Assembly (NCBI GenBank): GCA_022822065.1
Contig: JAJECI010000010.1
Coordinates: 186,001 to 250,000, forward strand
Source: Candidatus Dadabacteria bacterium
GTDB lineage: Bacteria; Desulfobacterota_D; UBA1144; Nemesobacterales; Nemesobacteraceae
Reading direction: 5' to 3'
DNA: 64,000 nucleotides
The notes beneath the pieces are model-generated. The model was not told the DNA's origin and did not search any database. It worked only from the letters and a program-made list of their open reading frames with translations. This document shows positions 25,608 to 34,154 of this stretch, piece after piece. The first letter of the stretch is position 1; each line of letters begins with the position of its first letter. Position numbers and translations under genes: made by a program.

Positions 25608-25776
25608 TCCTCATCCTTGTCATGCAATAAAAGCCTGTCCCCATTGGCGCTCAGCCTGTTGATTTCCCACTTTGAAGCAGTTAAATTCTTTATGATAGGT
25701 TGGATTTCTCTGCTTTGACCAAGCGGAGTTCTTCAAGATACAGGGAAACTAATAATCAACGAGAGGTATAACCAGC

Positions 25777-26460
25777 ATGTCTGATACTATAATGAAGGCC
25801 CAGATCGGCGGAGATATAGCTCATCTCAGAAAACTGAACCCGGATCTTTACGATTCTTGGATGGCTTATCATGATTCGGTGTTTGTCGACGGAGCCCTTA
25901 GCGCCAAGGAAAAACAGCTTATTGCTGTAGCCGTAGCCCATATTACGGCTTGTCCATACTGCATAAGGTCGAGGGTCCGCGCCAGCAAAAAAGAGGGAGC
26001 GAGCGACCAGGAAATAGTCGAGTCGATATACGTGGGACTCAGGCTCAACATGGGGGGTCCTTTTGCGTTTTCAAGCCTGGCTTTTGAAGCCTGGGACACC
26101 CTAGAAGCCGGCATCCCGCTTACCGAAGGGCATTTCTTCAAAAAGGACATAGCAAAGGAAATTGCCAGTTTCAGGGAATGCAGCGGCGATATTTCTCCCC
26201 ACTTCATGGAACTTCACAAGAAAATCTTTGCCGATGGAGCCCTCAGCAAAAAAATGAAAAGGGGCATAATAGGTCTTGCCTGCGCTCATGCGACTAAATG
26301 TCCTTATTGTATAAGGGGAACCGTGAAAGACGCCCATACCGACGGCGTAACCGCGGAGCAGATGGCTGAGGCCATAAACGTTGCCATGGTCATGACTGCC
26401 GGTTCCTGTTACGCGCACACCAGCATTGCCATGGACACGCTTAAGAGTCTCGAGAAGTAG
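25777..26460 (+). CDS. Duplicated AhpD/carboxymuconolactone-decarboxylase-like protein
   Basis: This 227-residue protein is two AhpD-like helical domains in tandem. Each has a redox CxxC in matching context: AHITACPYCIRSR (about residues 51-63) and AHATKCPYCIRGT in the second half. AhpD-type enzymes normally have His four residues after the second Cys; here it is Arg in repeat one and Thr in repeat two, so the standard proton relay is altered. Disulfide reductase or peroxidase-linked activity is still plausible. It is preceded by the tetR gene and followed by a terminator-like palindrome containing parS. Confidence 0.85.
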   Translation: MSDTIMKAQIGGDIAHLRKLNPDLYDSWMAYHDSVFVDGALSAKEKQLIAVAVAHITACPYCIRSRVRASKKEGASDQEIVESIYVGLRLNMGGPFAFSSLAFEAWDTLEAGIPLTEGHFFKKDIAKEIASFRECSGDISPHFMELHKKIFADGALSKKMKRGIIGLACAHATKCPYCIRGTVKDAHTDGVTAEQMAEAINVAMVMTAGSCYAHTSIAMDTLKSLEK

Positions 26461-26495
26461 TTTTAGCGGTTTTTTTGAAAATCCTCCTCAATTTG

Positions 26496-26532
26496 CCCTG
26501 AATGTTTCACGTGAAACATTCAGGGTTTTTTT
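26496..26532 (+). terminator. Intrinsic-terminator-like palindrome containing a parS site
   Basis: A perfect 30-base palindrome (arms 26496-26510 and 26511-26525, beginning CCCTGAATG) is followed by seven T at 26526-26532. It lies 35 bases after the AhpD-like stop. In RNA it folds as a long stem with a very small loop, a plausible rho-independent terminator. Its centre is a perfect parS (26503-26518). Confidence 0.7.
26503..26518. promoter_or_regulatory. parS: parS centromere site 1
   Basis: TGTTTCACGTGAAACA is an exact match to the bacterial ParB-binding consensus. It lies upstream of mnmE and about 19 kb from dnaA, in the zone where chromosomal parS sites cluster. parA and parB are not in the window. 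Confidence 0.9.
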
Positions 26533-26580
26533 AGCTTTTTCCCCTGACCCAACGCGGCTTTATATGGTAGATTCTCTTTC

Positions 26581-27975
26581 ATGTCGTCACTTGTGCCCGA
26601 GCGCGAAAGCACTATAGCCGCCATTTCCACCCCGCCTGGAGAGGGAGGAGTGGCCGTAATCCGCATAAGCGGCGGCGAATCTCACTCGATCGCGAGGAAA
26701 ATCTTCGTTCCCGCGGGAAACTCGGGGTTTTCCGAGAGAAAACTCTGTTTCGGGAAGATAATCGACCCCGAAACAGGCGGAACTGTGGATGAAGCCCTGT
26801 GCGTCGTTATGAGTTCCCCCGATACCTATACGGGGGAGGATATAGCCGAGATACACTCTCACGGGGGACATGTGGTTCCCCGGAAGGTACTTGAGATTCT
26901 GACCGGCCTCGGGGCGACCCTCGCCGCCCCGGGCGAGTTTACCCAGAGGGCGTTTCTTAACGGGAAAATGGACTTGGCACAGGCCGAGGCGGTTTCCGAC
27001 ATTATAAGCGCCCAGACTGAACAGAGCCTCCGGTACGCCGAGGCCCAGCTTGAAGGAACCCTTTCGGGCAAAGTTAACGAACTTAAGGATCAGATTCTTG
27101 ATGTTCTGGCGGAAATAGAGGCGAATCTCGATTTTCCCGAGGAAGATATAGACCCCGTTGCCAAAAACCGCCTCAGGGAAGCCTCCGAATCCGTGGAAAA
27201 AGAACTTTCAGCCCTCATCGATAGCTACGACACTGGCAGAATGTTCAGGGACGGGGTGACGATGGTAATACTGGGCAAGCCCAACGTCGGGAAATCGAGC
27301 ATACTTAACTGCCTTCTTGAGACTCAGAGGGCTATAGTGAGCCCGATAGCCGGAACCACGAGGGATTTTATCGAAGAGAGAATAAATGTCGGGGGAATTC
27401 CCCTCGTTATAACGGATACGGCCGGCATAAGGGACACGGGGGACCGGATAGAAAGGCTCGGGGTGGAACTTTCCTTGAAAAAAGCCGAGGAATCCGAGTT
27501 CGTGCTCGTCGTTTTGGACCAGAGCACGGAACTTGATGCCCTGGACAGAAAAATCCTCAAGACTGCTGCCAAGAAGAAGCATCTTGTCGTGATCAACAAG
27601 ATGGATCTTGAGGAAAAGCTTGAAAGATCGAAGCTGCGACGGGTTCTTGGGCGGAAAAAGCCGGTTGAAACCTCGGCGCTTGCAAAAGAGGGGATAGGGC
27701 GGCTCAGGCAGGCCATGTTCGAGACCCTTGCGGGCTCCCCTCGTGCCTCAGATGCCTCGGAGCTGGTGCTGACAAACCTTCGCCATAAAAAATCCATGGA
27801 GAAAGCCCGCGACCAGCTGCGCATGTTCCTTGAGCTTCTTGAGCGGAACGAGTATCCGGAGATCCTCTCGATAGAATTGCGAAACTCCATGAACTCGCTC
27901 GGCGAGATTACGGGAGAAGTGACCACGGAAGATCTTCTGGGCAGAATTTTCTCCAGATTCTGCATTGGAAAGTAA
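26581..27975 (+). CDS. mnmE: tRNA modification GTPase MnmE
   Basis: This 464-residue protein has a tetrahydrofolate-binding N-terminal domain (IAAISTPPGEGGVAVIRISG; APGEFTQRAFLNGKMDLAQA), a central helical domain with an inserted G domain (G1 GKPNVGKSS at 232-240, then GTTRDFIEE and DTAGIRDT), and the C-terminal FCIGK containing the essential Cys. With MnmG it modifies U34 of certain tRNAs. It is flanked by two perfect parS sites. In many genomes mnmE sits beside yidC/jag and mnmG; here yidC/jag are about 34 kb away. A weak promoter (CTGACC ... TAGATT, 26544-26573) would start close to the ATG. Confidence 0.96.
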   Translation: MSSLVPERESTIAAISTPPGEGGVAVIRISGGESHSIARKIFVPAGNSGFSERKLCFGKIIDPETGGTVDEALCVVMSSPDTYTGEDIAEIHSHGGHVVPRKVLEILTGLGATLAAPGEFTQRAFLNGKMDLAQAEAVSDIISAQTEQSLRYAEAQLEGTLSGKVNELKDQILDVLAEIEANLDFPEEDIDPVAKNRLREASESVEKELSALIDSYDTGRMFRDGVTMVILGKPNVGKSSILNCLLETQRAIVSPIAGTTRDFIEERINVGGIPLVITDTAGIRDTGDRIERLGVELSLKKAEESEFVLVVLDQSTELDALDRKILKTAAKKKHLVVINKMDLEEKLERSKLRRVLGRKKPVETSALAKEGIGRLRQAMFETLAGSPRASDASELVLTNLRHKKSMEKARDQLRMFLELLERNEYPEILSIELRNSMNSLGEITGEVTTEDLLGRIFSRFCIGK

Positions 27976-27988
27976 AAGCGGGACGCAA

Positions 27989-28004
27989 TGTTTCACGTGA
28001 AACA
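27989..28004. promoter_or_regulatory. parS: parS centromere site 2
   Basis: TGTTTCACGTGAAACA is exact here too, inside a 20-base palindrome (27987-28006). It lies 14 bases after the mnmE stop and has no T-run, so it does not look like a terminator. Confidence 0.9.
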
Positions 28005-28021
28005 TTTCACAGAGCGCCCGG

Positions 28022-28049
28022 TGGAATGAGAGAGAGGAATCGAACCACT
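28022..28049 (-). repeat. tRNA 3'-end-like fragment (possible attachment-site relic)
   Basis: Read on the minus strand this resembles a tRNA T-arm with loop TTCGATT (28044-28038), one mismatch in the five-pair stem, then seven acceptor bases, a discriminator base and CCA (28024-28022). The matching 5' acceptor strand, D-arm and anticodon arm are not found to the right, so it is not a whole tRNA. Fragments like this arise where an element integrated at a tRNA 3' end. Chance similarity cannot be excluded. Confidence 0.3.
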
Positions 28050-28434
28050 TTGAAAATTATTCAATTATTTAAGGTAGTTAGGGCATAGCTTGCGGAGTTC
28101 GGGGAATTTCATTCACAATCTATCGACAAGAAAAAGTGTTTTATATCAGTGAATTAAGGAATTTCAAACGAAATTTTAATAATTTATTCACAGTCAGAAA
28201 TTTCCTTGGGAATTTTACGTGCCCGCACGCTTCTTTGCCCCTCTCGGGTACCGCGGTTTTTCTCTTCGGCCGTTTAAAATACCCGCCCGTTTGCGGGACC
28301 GGTCCAGCGGTCGCCCGGATTTGGTCATGATTGTTTGGGGGTTATTTTTTATTTCTTAAATAATCTTTTATTTTCAGCAGGTTAACTGTTGACCAGTTTT
28401 TTATACCGTGTAACCTAACTCGCCGGGTGAATTT

Positions 28435-30849
28435 ATGATTTTTCCTCTTGGATGGCTTACCGACTACCTCAAAATCGACGTTTCTCCGGAAGAACTGGGA
28501 GAAATGCTCACAATGGCGGGCCTGGAGCTTGAAGCCCTTGAAGACAAGGGCAAGGCTCTTGCCGATGTCTGCGTCGCCCAGATAAGCGGCATCGAAAAGC
28601 ATCCGAACGCCGACAGGCTGAGCGTCTGCGAGGTTACGGACGGAGAAGCCCGCTACATGGTTGTCTGCGGCGCGGACAACATGAAAAAAGGGGACAAGGT
28701 CGCTTTCGCCAAGGCCGGAACCGTTCTTCCCGCCACCTCGAAGTTTCCGGAGGGCCTCAAGATAAAACGCTCCAAGATCCGTGGAGAGAATTCCGAGGGA
28801 ATGCTGTGTTCTGCGGATGAAATGGGCCTCTCGGGTGACGAAGACGGGATAATGATTCTTTCCCCCAAGGCCGAACTTGGAACCAGCATGAACGAGCAGA
28901 TCGGCTACGACGGCGTTATCTTCGAGGTAGGAATTACCCCTAACCGCCCTGACTGCATGAGTATTTTCGGGATCGCGAGGGAAGTTTCGGCGATACTGGG
29001 CGAGAATCTTCAGAAACCGGTTTTCTCCCTAAAAGAGCAGGGGGAGGACATTTCGGAAAAGGCCGCCGTAGATGTTGAGGACACGGAGTCATGCCCCAGA
29101 TACTGCTGCCGGCTGATTGAAGGAGTGAGAATCGGTCCTTCTCCCGCGTGGCTTCGGGAGAGGCTTGAGTACTGCGGAATCCGCTCCGTTAACAATGTCG
29201 TAGACGTTACGAACTTCGTTTTGCTTGAGCAGGGACAGCCGCTTCACGCTTTTGATTACGACAAGCTTGATCAGGGCCGGATCTCCGTCAGAAAAGCCAG
29301 GGACGGGGAAACGATAGAAACACTGGACGAGATCGAAAGAAAACTGCTCGCCGAGGATCTGGTTATCTGCAGCGGGGACCGTCCCGTCGCGCTTGCCGGA
29401 GTCATGGGCGGATCCGGCACCGAAATAGAGGACACAACGAGCAACGTTCTGCTTGAATCCGCTTACTTTTCCCCAATGGGCATAAGAAAAACGTCCAAGC
29501 GAACCGGCCTCAAGAGCGAATCTTCGAGCAGGTTTGAAAGAGGCATCGACATAAACAACGTTTCGTTCGCACTTGACCGCGCCGCCGAGCTTGTAAGCCG
29601 CCTATCCGGAGGCACAGTCGCCAAGGGGCTTATCGACGTGTATCCCGACCCGGTGAGTCCAAGGGAGATCTCCCTTTCAGTCGACAAGGTCTGCGATCTG
29701 GTCGGCATATCCACCGATTCCCAGGAGATAGCGGAACTTCTCGAGAGTCTTGGGTTTGAGGTCCTGAGCATCTCGGACGGGGAGCTTTCGCTTCGGGTTC
29801 CGACTTTCAGGGTGGACATAGAGCGCGAGGTGGATATAGTCGAGGAAGTCGCCCGTCTTCTGGGTTACGACAACATCCCCTCCGTACTGCCGGAGGTTCC
29901 CATGGTAGCCAAAAAAACCAACGTGATAACCGTCATGGAGAAAAGGCTCAGGGACATTTTCGTCTCCTACGGTTTTCTTGAGGCTATAAACTACAGTTTC
30001 GAGTCTCCCGAGCTTCTCAGGACGTTCGGCTTTGAGGAGTCAATCCGCATTATGAACCCGATATCGCGGGAACTTTCGGAAATGAGGATGAGCCTTCTTC
30101 CCTCCCTGGTGAAAAACGTGAGACTCAACCTCTCAAGGCAGAATCAGGACGTAAGACTTTTCGAGTCTGCGAAGGTTTATTACCCCAAGGACATGGACCA
30201 GCTGCCGAACGAAGTGAAAAAGTTCGCCGCAATTGCGACCGGAAAAAGGGCGCCTGAGATATGGGACGGGGAGAAATTCGACTTCTTCGACATAAAAAGC
30301 GTGCTTGAAAGAAGCCTGGAGGTCCTTTCGGTGGATTCAAGGATAGACTTTGAGTCCGTTTCCCCCGATCATGGATTCCTTTGGCCCGGAAAATCCTCCG
30401 CAGTGCTGGTTGACGGAAACGTTTTGGGGATGGTAGGGGAGCTTCATCCCCATCTTCTGGAAAAACTCGAGATAAGCGAAAGCGTGTACGTACTCGAACT
30501 CGACCTGTCGCTTCTCTCGGTCATTTACACGAGTTTCAAGAGGAAATTCTCCTCCCTTCCCAAATTCCCTTCCCTGCGCCGCGACATAGCGCTTGTGGTC
30601 GATGATGCGGTTCCGGTACGGGAAATTCTTTCGGTTATAAAAAAGACGGATTCCGGTATAATAGAAAACGCTTGGGTGTTTGACGTTTACAAGGGAGAGT
30701 CCCTTGAGGAAGGAAAAAAGAGTGTTGCCCTTTCCCTGATTCTTCGAAACAGGGAAAGGACCCTTACCGACGAGGATGCGAACAGGGTTCAGCAGGATGT
30801 TCTTAAGAGTTTGGAAAAAACAATAGGGGCCGAATTGCGTTCGATTTAA
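28435..30849 (+). CDS. pheT: Phenylalanyl-tRNA synthetase beta subunit
   Basis: This 804-residue protein has the full PheT domain order: N-terminal tRNA-binding OB domain (about 40-150), B3/B4 editing domain (about 210-370; NNVVDVTNFVLLEQGQPLHAFD), B5 domain (about 405-475), the catalytic-like core, and a C-terminal anticodon-binding FDX-ACB domain (PSLRRDIALVVDDAVPV). It works as an alpha2-beta2 enzyme with PheS. Unusually pheS is not immediately upstream; mnmE and a 459-base spacer lie there. It is followed by the ihfA-like gene 16 bases later, as in many bacteria. Confidence 0.96.
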   Translation: MIFPLGWLTDYLKIDVSPEELGEMLTMAGLELEALEDKGKALADVCVAQISGIEKHPNADRLSVCEVTDGEARYMVVCGADNMKKGDKVAFAKAGTVLPATSKFPEGLKIKRSKIRGENSEGMLCSADEMGLSGDEDGIMILSPKAELGTSMNEQIGYDGVIFEVGITPNRPDCMSIFGIAREVSAILGENLQKPVFSLKEQGEDISEKAAVDVEDTESCPRYCCRLIEGVRIGPSPAWLRERLEYCGIRSVNNVVDVTNFVLLEQGQPLHAFDYDKLDQGRISVRKARDGETIETLDEIERKLLAEDLVICSGDRPVALAGVMGGSGTEIEDTTSNVLLESAYFSPMGIRKTSKRTGLKSESSSRFERGIDINNVSFALDRAAELVSRLSGGTVAKGLIDVYPDPVSPREISLSVDKVCDLVGISTDSQEIAELLESLGFEVLSISDGELSLRVPTFRVDIEREVDIVEEVARLLGYDNIPSVLPEVPMVAKKTNVITVMEKRLRDIFVSYGFLEAINYSFESPELLRTFGFEESIRIMNPISRELSEMRMSLLPSLVKNVRLNLSRQNQDVRLFESAKVYYPKDMDQLPNEVKKFAAIATGKRAPEIWDGEKFDFFDIKSVLERSLEVLSVDSRIDFESVSPDHGFLWPGKSSAVLVDGNVLGMVGELHPHLLEKLEISESVYVLELDLSLLSVIYTSFKRKFSSLPKFPSLRRDIALVVDDAVPVREILSVIKKTDSGIIENAWVFDVYKGESLEEGKKSVALSLILRNRERTLTDEDANRVQQDVLKSLEKTIGAELRSI

Positions 30850-30865
30850 AAAAGGGGGGCTTTTC

Positions 30866-31153
30866 ATGACAAAGAAGGATCTGGCAGGCGTTTTATACGA
30901 GGAAATAGGGTTTTCGAGAAGGGAATCCGCTGAGATAGTAAACTTTTTTTTCGATTTGATGAGAGAGAAGCTTATAGCCGGCGAAGAGGTGAAACTCCCG
31001 GGGTTCGGAACCTTCAGGGTCACGAGAAGGAAGTCCCGGATAGGAAGAAACCCTTCCACCGGAGAGGAAGTGGACATACCTTCCCGCCTCACGGTCGTTT
31101 TCAAGCCCAGCAGGTTTCTCAGAAAAAAGATTGACCAGAAACGGGGGGATTAA
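30866..31153 (+). CDS. ihfA: IHF alpha / HU-family DNA-bending protein
   Basis: This 95-residue protein matches the HU/IHF fold: MTKKDLAGVLYEEIGFSRRE, then VKLPGFGTFRVTRRKSRIGR NPSTGE with the DNA-minor-groove proline arm, and ending in FKPSRFLRKKI. Its place just after pheT favours IhfA, although the partner IhfB is not here and a homodimeric HU cannot be ruled out by eye. It is translated behind AAAAGGGGGG. Confidence 0.88.
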   Translation: MTKKDLAGVLYEEIGFSRRESAEIVNFFFDLMREKLIAGEEVKLPGFGTFRVTRRKSRIGRNPSTGEEVDIPSRLTVVFKPSRFLRKKIDQKRGD

Positions 31154-31832
31154 AATACCGGACTCAAAAACGCCCCAATCTTCTTTTTTCAAGCAGAGCT
31201 TCATTGCCGGCATCCTGATTATCGTCCCTTTCGGGGTGACCATTTTCGTCCTCTACAAGCTGATAAAGTGGATGCTTTTCTTTTTCAGCACCGGTCCCGC
31301 CGGGATACTCCGCCACTTCATAGACGTCCCGCCTTACGTGTTTCAGGGAATCTCTTTCGTCATAGGGATCGTGGCCACGCTGCTGCTGATCGTTTTCCTG
31401 GGGGCAGTCACCAGGAACTTCGTCGGCAGGAGGATGCTTCTGTTCGGCGAGTCTCTTATTTCGAAGATTCCGCTTGCGAGAACTTTCTACGTGAGCGTGA
31501 AGCAGGTCGTGCAGACGCTTTTTTTCACCTCCCAGATGCAGAGCATGAGCAGGGTCGTGCTGGTTGAGTACCCAAGAAAAGGGACCCATGCCATAGCTTT
31601 CGTGACGGGAGTTACGGAGGCCGGGACGAACCATAATGCGACGGACCACAAGCTTGTCAACCTGTTTGTCCCCACGACGCCCAATCCGACAAGCGGCATT
31701 TACATTATGGTTCCGGAAGAGGAACTGCAGGAACTGGATATCTCCGTAGAAGACGCGTTTCGGCTTATAGTTTCCGCCGGGATCTCTCAAAACGACTCCG
31801 ATGTTTCTGGGCAAGATAAGAAAAACGGTTGA
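31131..31832 (+). CDS. DUF502-family inner-membrane protein
   Basis: This protein of about 233 residues has two N-terminal membrane helices (FIAGILIIVPFGVTIFVLY; FQGISFVIGIVATLLLIVF) and the DUF502 signature (SLISKIPLARTFYVSVKQVV; NLFVPTTPNPTSGIYIMVPE). The molecular function is unknown; homologues are broadly spread in Gram-negative bacteria and plants. The start is uncertain: TTG 31131 overlaps ihfA by 23 bases and no in-frame ATG or GTG precedes the first helix. It overlaps tilS by 32 bases at the other end, so the genes form a compact operon. Confidence 0.82.
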   Translation: MTRNGGIKIPDSKTPQSSFFKQSFIAGILIIVPFGVTIFVLYKLIKWMLFFFSTGPAGILRHFIDVPPYVFQGISFVIGIVATLLLIVFLGAVTRNFVGRRMLLFGESLISKIPLARTFYVSVKQVVQTLFFTSQMQSMSRVVLVEYPRKGTHAIAFVTGVTEAGTNHNATDHKLVNLFVPTTPNPTSGIYIMVPEEELQELDISVEDAFRLIVSAGISQNDSDVSGQDKKNG

Positions 31833-33213
31833 TTCCTTCGGGATGATCGCTCCCGGGGACGCGATCGTCGCGGGAGTGTCCGGGGGGTCGGACTCCATGG
31901 CGCTTCTCTTCGCTCTTTGGGACCTGCGGGAGTTTTATCCGGGCACGGATGTGATCGTTTCCCACGTCAATCACGGGCTGAGGGGCGCCGAATCGGACGA
32001 AGACGCCGAGTTCGTCAGGGAAGCGGCCCGGCGGCTCGGCTTTCCGTTTGAGTGCGTGCGGGTGGACACCGAAGGCTTCAGAAAAAAACGCGGACTTTCA
32101 CTCGAGGACGCCGCCAGGGAGCTTCGTTACGGCTTTTTCAACGATGTTCTGACGAAACGTTCCGCCCAGAGAATCGCCACGGCGCACACGCTTAACGACC
32201 AGGCCGAGACGGTGATAATGAGGCTCATAAGGGGAAGCGGTTCCCAGGGGCTTGGCGGGATAAGACCCTCTGTCGGCAACATAATACGTCCGCTCATAAA
32301 CGTCACCAAGCATGAAGTCGTCGAGTACCTCCGGTCAAAAGGGGAGTCCTGGAGGGAGGATTCGACCAACAGTTCGGACGAATTCCTGAGAAACAGGGTA
32401 AGAAACGAACTTATTCCCCTGCTTGAGAGTTATAATCCGGCCGTCGAGCAGGTTCTCTCCCGCGTGGCGGCGGTCTGCGCCGCGGAGGCGGATTTCATTT
32501 CGGCCGAAGCCGAGAAAAGATTTCAGGAAATTGCCCGAGTTGTGGCGGGAGGCGTGCTCGGAGACACGGAAAAACTTCTTCGCGAGCCCCCGGCGATCAG
32601 GTTCTCCGTAATGAGAAAAGCTATTCTGGCCGCGAAAGGGGACCTGAACTCGGTTTCCGCCAAGCATCTTTTCTCGATTGACGAGGTGTTGCGCTCCGGG
32701 GAGCCCTCCGCGGAGGTGAACCTTCCCGGCGGAGTTGTTTTTCATGCGGGCCACGGGGTTTTCTTTTTCACGCGCGAGGAGAAGTTCCGCGAGTTTCCGC
32801 CAACCGAGATAAAAACTCCCGGGACCCGCAGAATCTCCCGGGACCTTGAGATCGCGGTGGAGCTTACGGACGACGCCTCCCTCTGGGGCGATGCCGACAC
32901 AGGCTACTTCGCGCCCGAGAAAGTCGGTTTTCCTGTAACGCTCAGAAGTTTTTCCGAGGGGGACAGGTTCGTTCCGCTCGGAATGAAGGGGGCCAAGAAG
33001 CTCAAGGATTTTTTCATTGACGAGAAAATACCGAGATTTCTCAGGAAAAAAGTGCCGGTTTTCGAAACCCGCGACGGAATAATCTGGGTGGGCGGTTTAA
33101 GAATGGATAACAGATTCAAAGCGGATGAGACGAAGGGTCCGTGGCTCAGAATAAGGATTCGCGGTTCTTCGCGGAAGCTGTTTGACCTTGCGAAAAGTCT
33201 CCGCGCTTCCTAG
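31801..33213 (+). CDS. tilS: tRNA(Ile)-lysidine synthetase
   Basis: This 470-residue N-type ATP pyrophosphatase has the PP-loop SGGSDS at 27-32, VSHVNHGLRG, HTLNDQAETVIMRLIRGSG and the C-terminal TilS domain (FSEGDRFVPLGMKGAKKLKD). It converts C34 of the CAU tRNA-Ile to lysidine, an essential decoding step. Its start lies inside the DUF502 gene. Length and motifs are normal. Confidence 0.95.
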   Translation: MFLGKIRKTVDSFGMIAPGDAIVAGVSGGSDSMALLFALWDLREFYPGTDVIVSHVNHGLRGAESDEDAEFVREAARRLGFPFECVRVDTEGFRKKRGLSLEDAARELRYGFFNDVLTKRSAQRIATAHTLNDQAETVIMRLIRGSGSQGLGGIRPSVGNIIRPLINVTKHEVVEYLRSKGESWREDSTNSSDEFLRNRVRNELIPLLESYNPAVEQVLSRVAAVCAAEADFISAEAEKRFQEIARVVAGGVLGDTEKLLREPPAIRFSVMRKAILAAKGDLNSVSAKHLFSIDEVLRSGEPSAEVNLPGGVVFHAGHGVFFFTREEKFREFPPTEIKTPGTRRISRDLEIAVELTDDASLWGDADTGYFAPEKVGFPVTLRSFSEGDRFVPLGMKGAKKLKDFFIDEKIPRFLRKKVPVFETRDGIIWVGGLRMDNRFKADETKGPWLRIRIRGSSRKLFDLAKSLRAS

Positions 33214-34154
33214 GGTCTCCCCCCGAGCCCGCTTTCGGCCACGTAACACGCTCCAAGCGCCCCCGCATCGTCTCCCAGAGCGGCTCTTTTTACCTGAAGC
33301 CCCCTCTTTGCTCCCCCAAGACACCTTGTTTCGGCTTCCTCAAGGGCTTTTCCGATAAAAAGTTCCCAGGCCCCCGAAAGCCCGCCTCCCACTACCACTG
33401 TCTTTACGTCGAGGATGTTTACGAGAATGGATATTCCCACCCCCAGGTTCGTCCCGAAGTCGTTCCATACCGAGATAGCCGCCTGATCTTTTTCTCGCGC
33501 GAGCTCCGCCAGGCGCTCGGGGAGGGCTTCATCTTCGGCATCGGCGAGCTTTTCGCGAAGTTCCGGATGCTCGCGGACTATTCTTTTTATTGCTACTTGG
33601 GAAACATAGGTTTCAATGCAGCCTCTCCCACCGCCGGCGCAAGGGGGTCCCAGCGGATTAATCGTCATATGCCCCAACTCTCCGGCGAAGCCGCTTTCCC
33701 CCGTCCAGAGCCTGCCGTCGAGGATTATTCCGCCTCCGAATCCGGTTCCCAAGGTTATCATTATCATCGAGTTCGAGCCTCTGCCCGCCCCCGCGCGGTA
33801 TTCTCCGAGGGCCGCGCAGGAAGCGTCGTTTTCGATAAAAACGGGCGTCGCGGCTCCGATTTTCTCCGAAAGCGCTTCTGTAAACGGGAAGTTCCTGGTG
33901 TTGGCTATATTCGGGGCCTGGACGAGAGTGCCGCTTGCGCGGTCAACGATTCCCGGTATTCCTATCCCGATCGCGGATACCCCCTCCCCGGCGAATCCTT
34001 CTATAAGGCCGGCGAGGTTCTCCATGAGCCGGGAGATGCCCATGCGGGCGTCCGAGCGGGTTTTCCTCTCCCCGAGCGTGGTTCCCTCCCCGGAGATGAC
34101 TTTTGCCCTGATATTGGTTCCCCCTATGTCTATTCCAAGGAATTTCCGCTTCAT
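33210..34154 (-). CDS. ROK-family sugar kinase (glucokinase-like)
   Basis: From ATG 34154 (AGGAAA upstream) the protein has 314 residues. It opens with the phosphate loop GIDIGGTN (7-14) and has TPVFIENDASCAALGEYRAG and TLGTGFGGGIILDG, so the catalytic Asp is present. The ROK zinc motif CxCGxxGCxE reads CAGGGRGCIE: the second Cys is Gly, so zinc binding may be weakened. Glucose phosphorylation is the likely role; N-acetyl sugars are possible. It is convergent with tilS, overlapping by four bases. Confidence 0.87.
   Translation of the reverse strand: MKRKFLGIDIGGTNIRAKVISGEGTTLGERKTRSDARMGISRLMENLAGLIEGFAGEGVSAIGIGIPGIVDRASGTLVQAPNIANTRNFPFTEALSEKIGAATPVFIENDASCAALGEYRAGAGRGSNSMIMITLGTGFGGGIILDGRLWTGESGFAGELGHMTINPLGPPCAGGGRGCIETYVSQVAIKRIVREHPELREKLADAEDEALPERLAELAREKDQAAISVWNDFGTNLGVGISILVNILDVKTVVVGGGLSGAWELFIGKALEEAETRCLGGAKRGLQVKRAALGDDAGALGACYVAESGLGGRP

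Larger units (their letters stand above)
27976..28434. other. Spacer with second parS and tRNA-end-like fragment, 459 bases
   Basis: No gene was found. The left end holds parS site 2 and a tRNA 3'-end-like fragment (28022-28049, minus orientation). The middle is AT-rich with no coding potential. Near the right end TTGACC at 28389-28394 and TAACCT at 28411-28416 (16-base spacer) form a modest promoter for pheT. Confidence 0.5.

Noticed and set aside
28022-28110. Complete tRNA gene
   Set aside because: Only the 3' T-arm and acceptor end are seen; no matching 5' acceptor strand, D-arm or anticodon arm.
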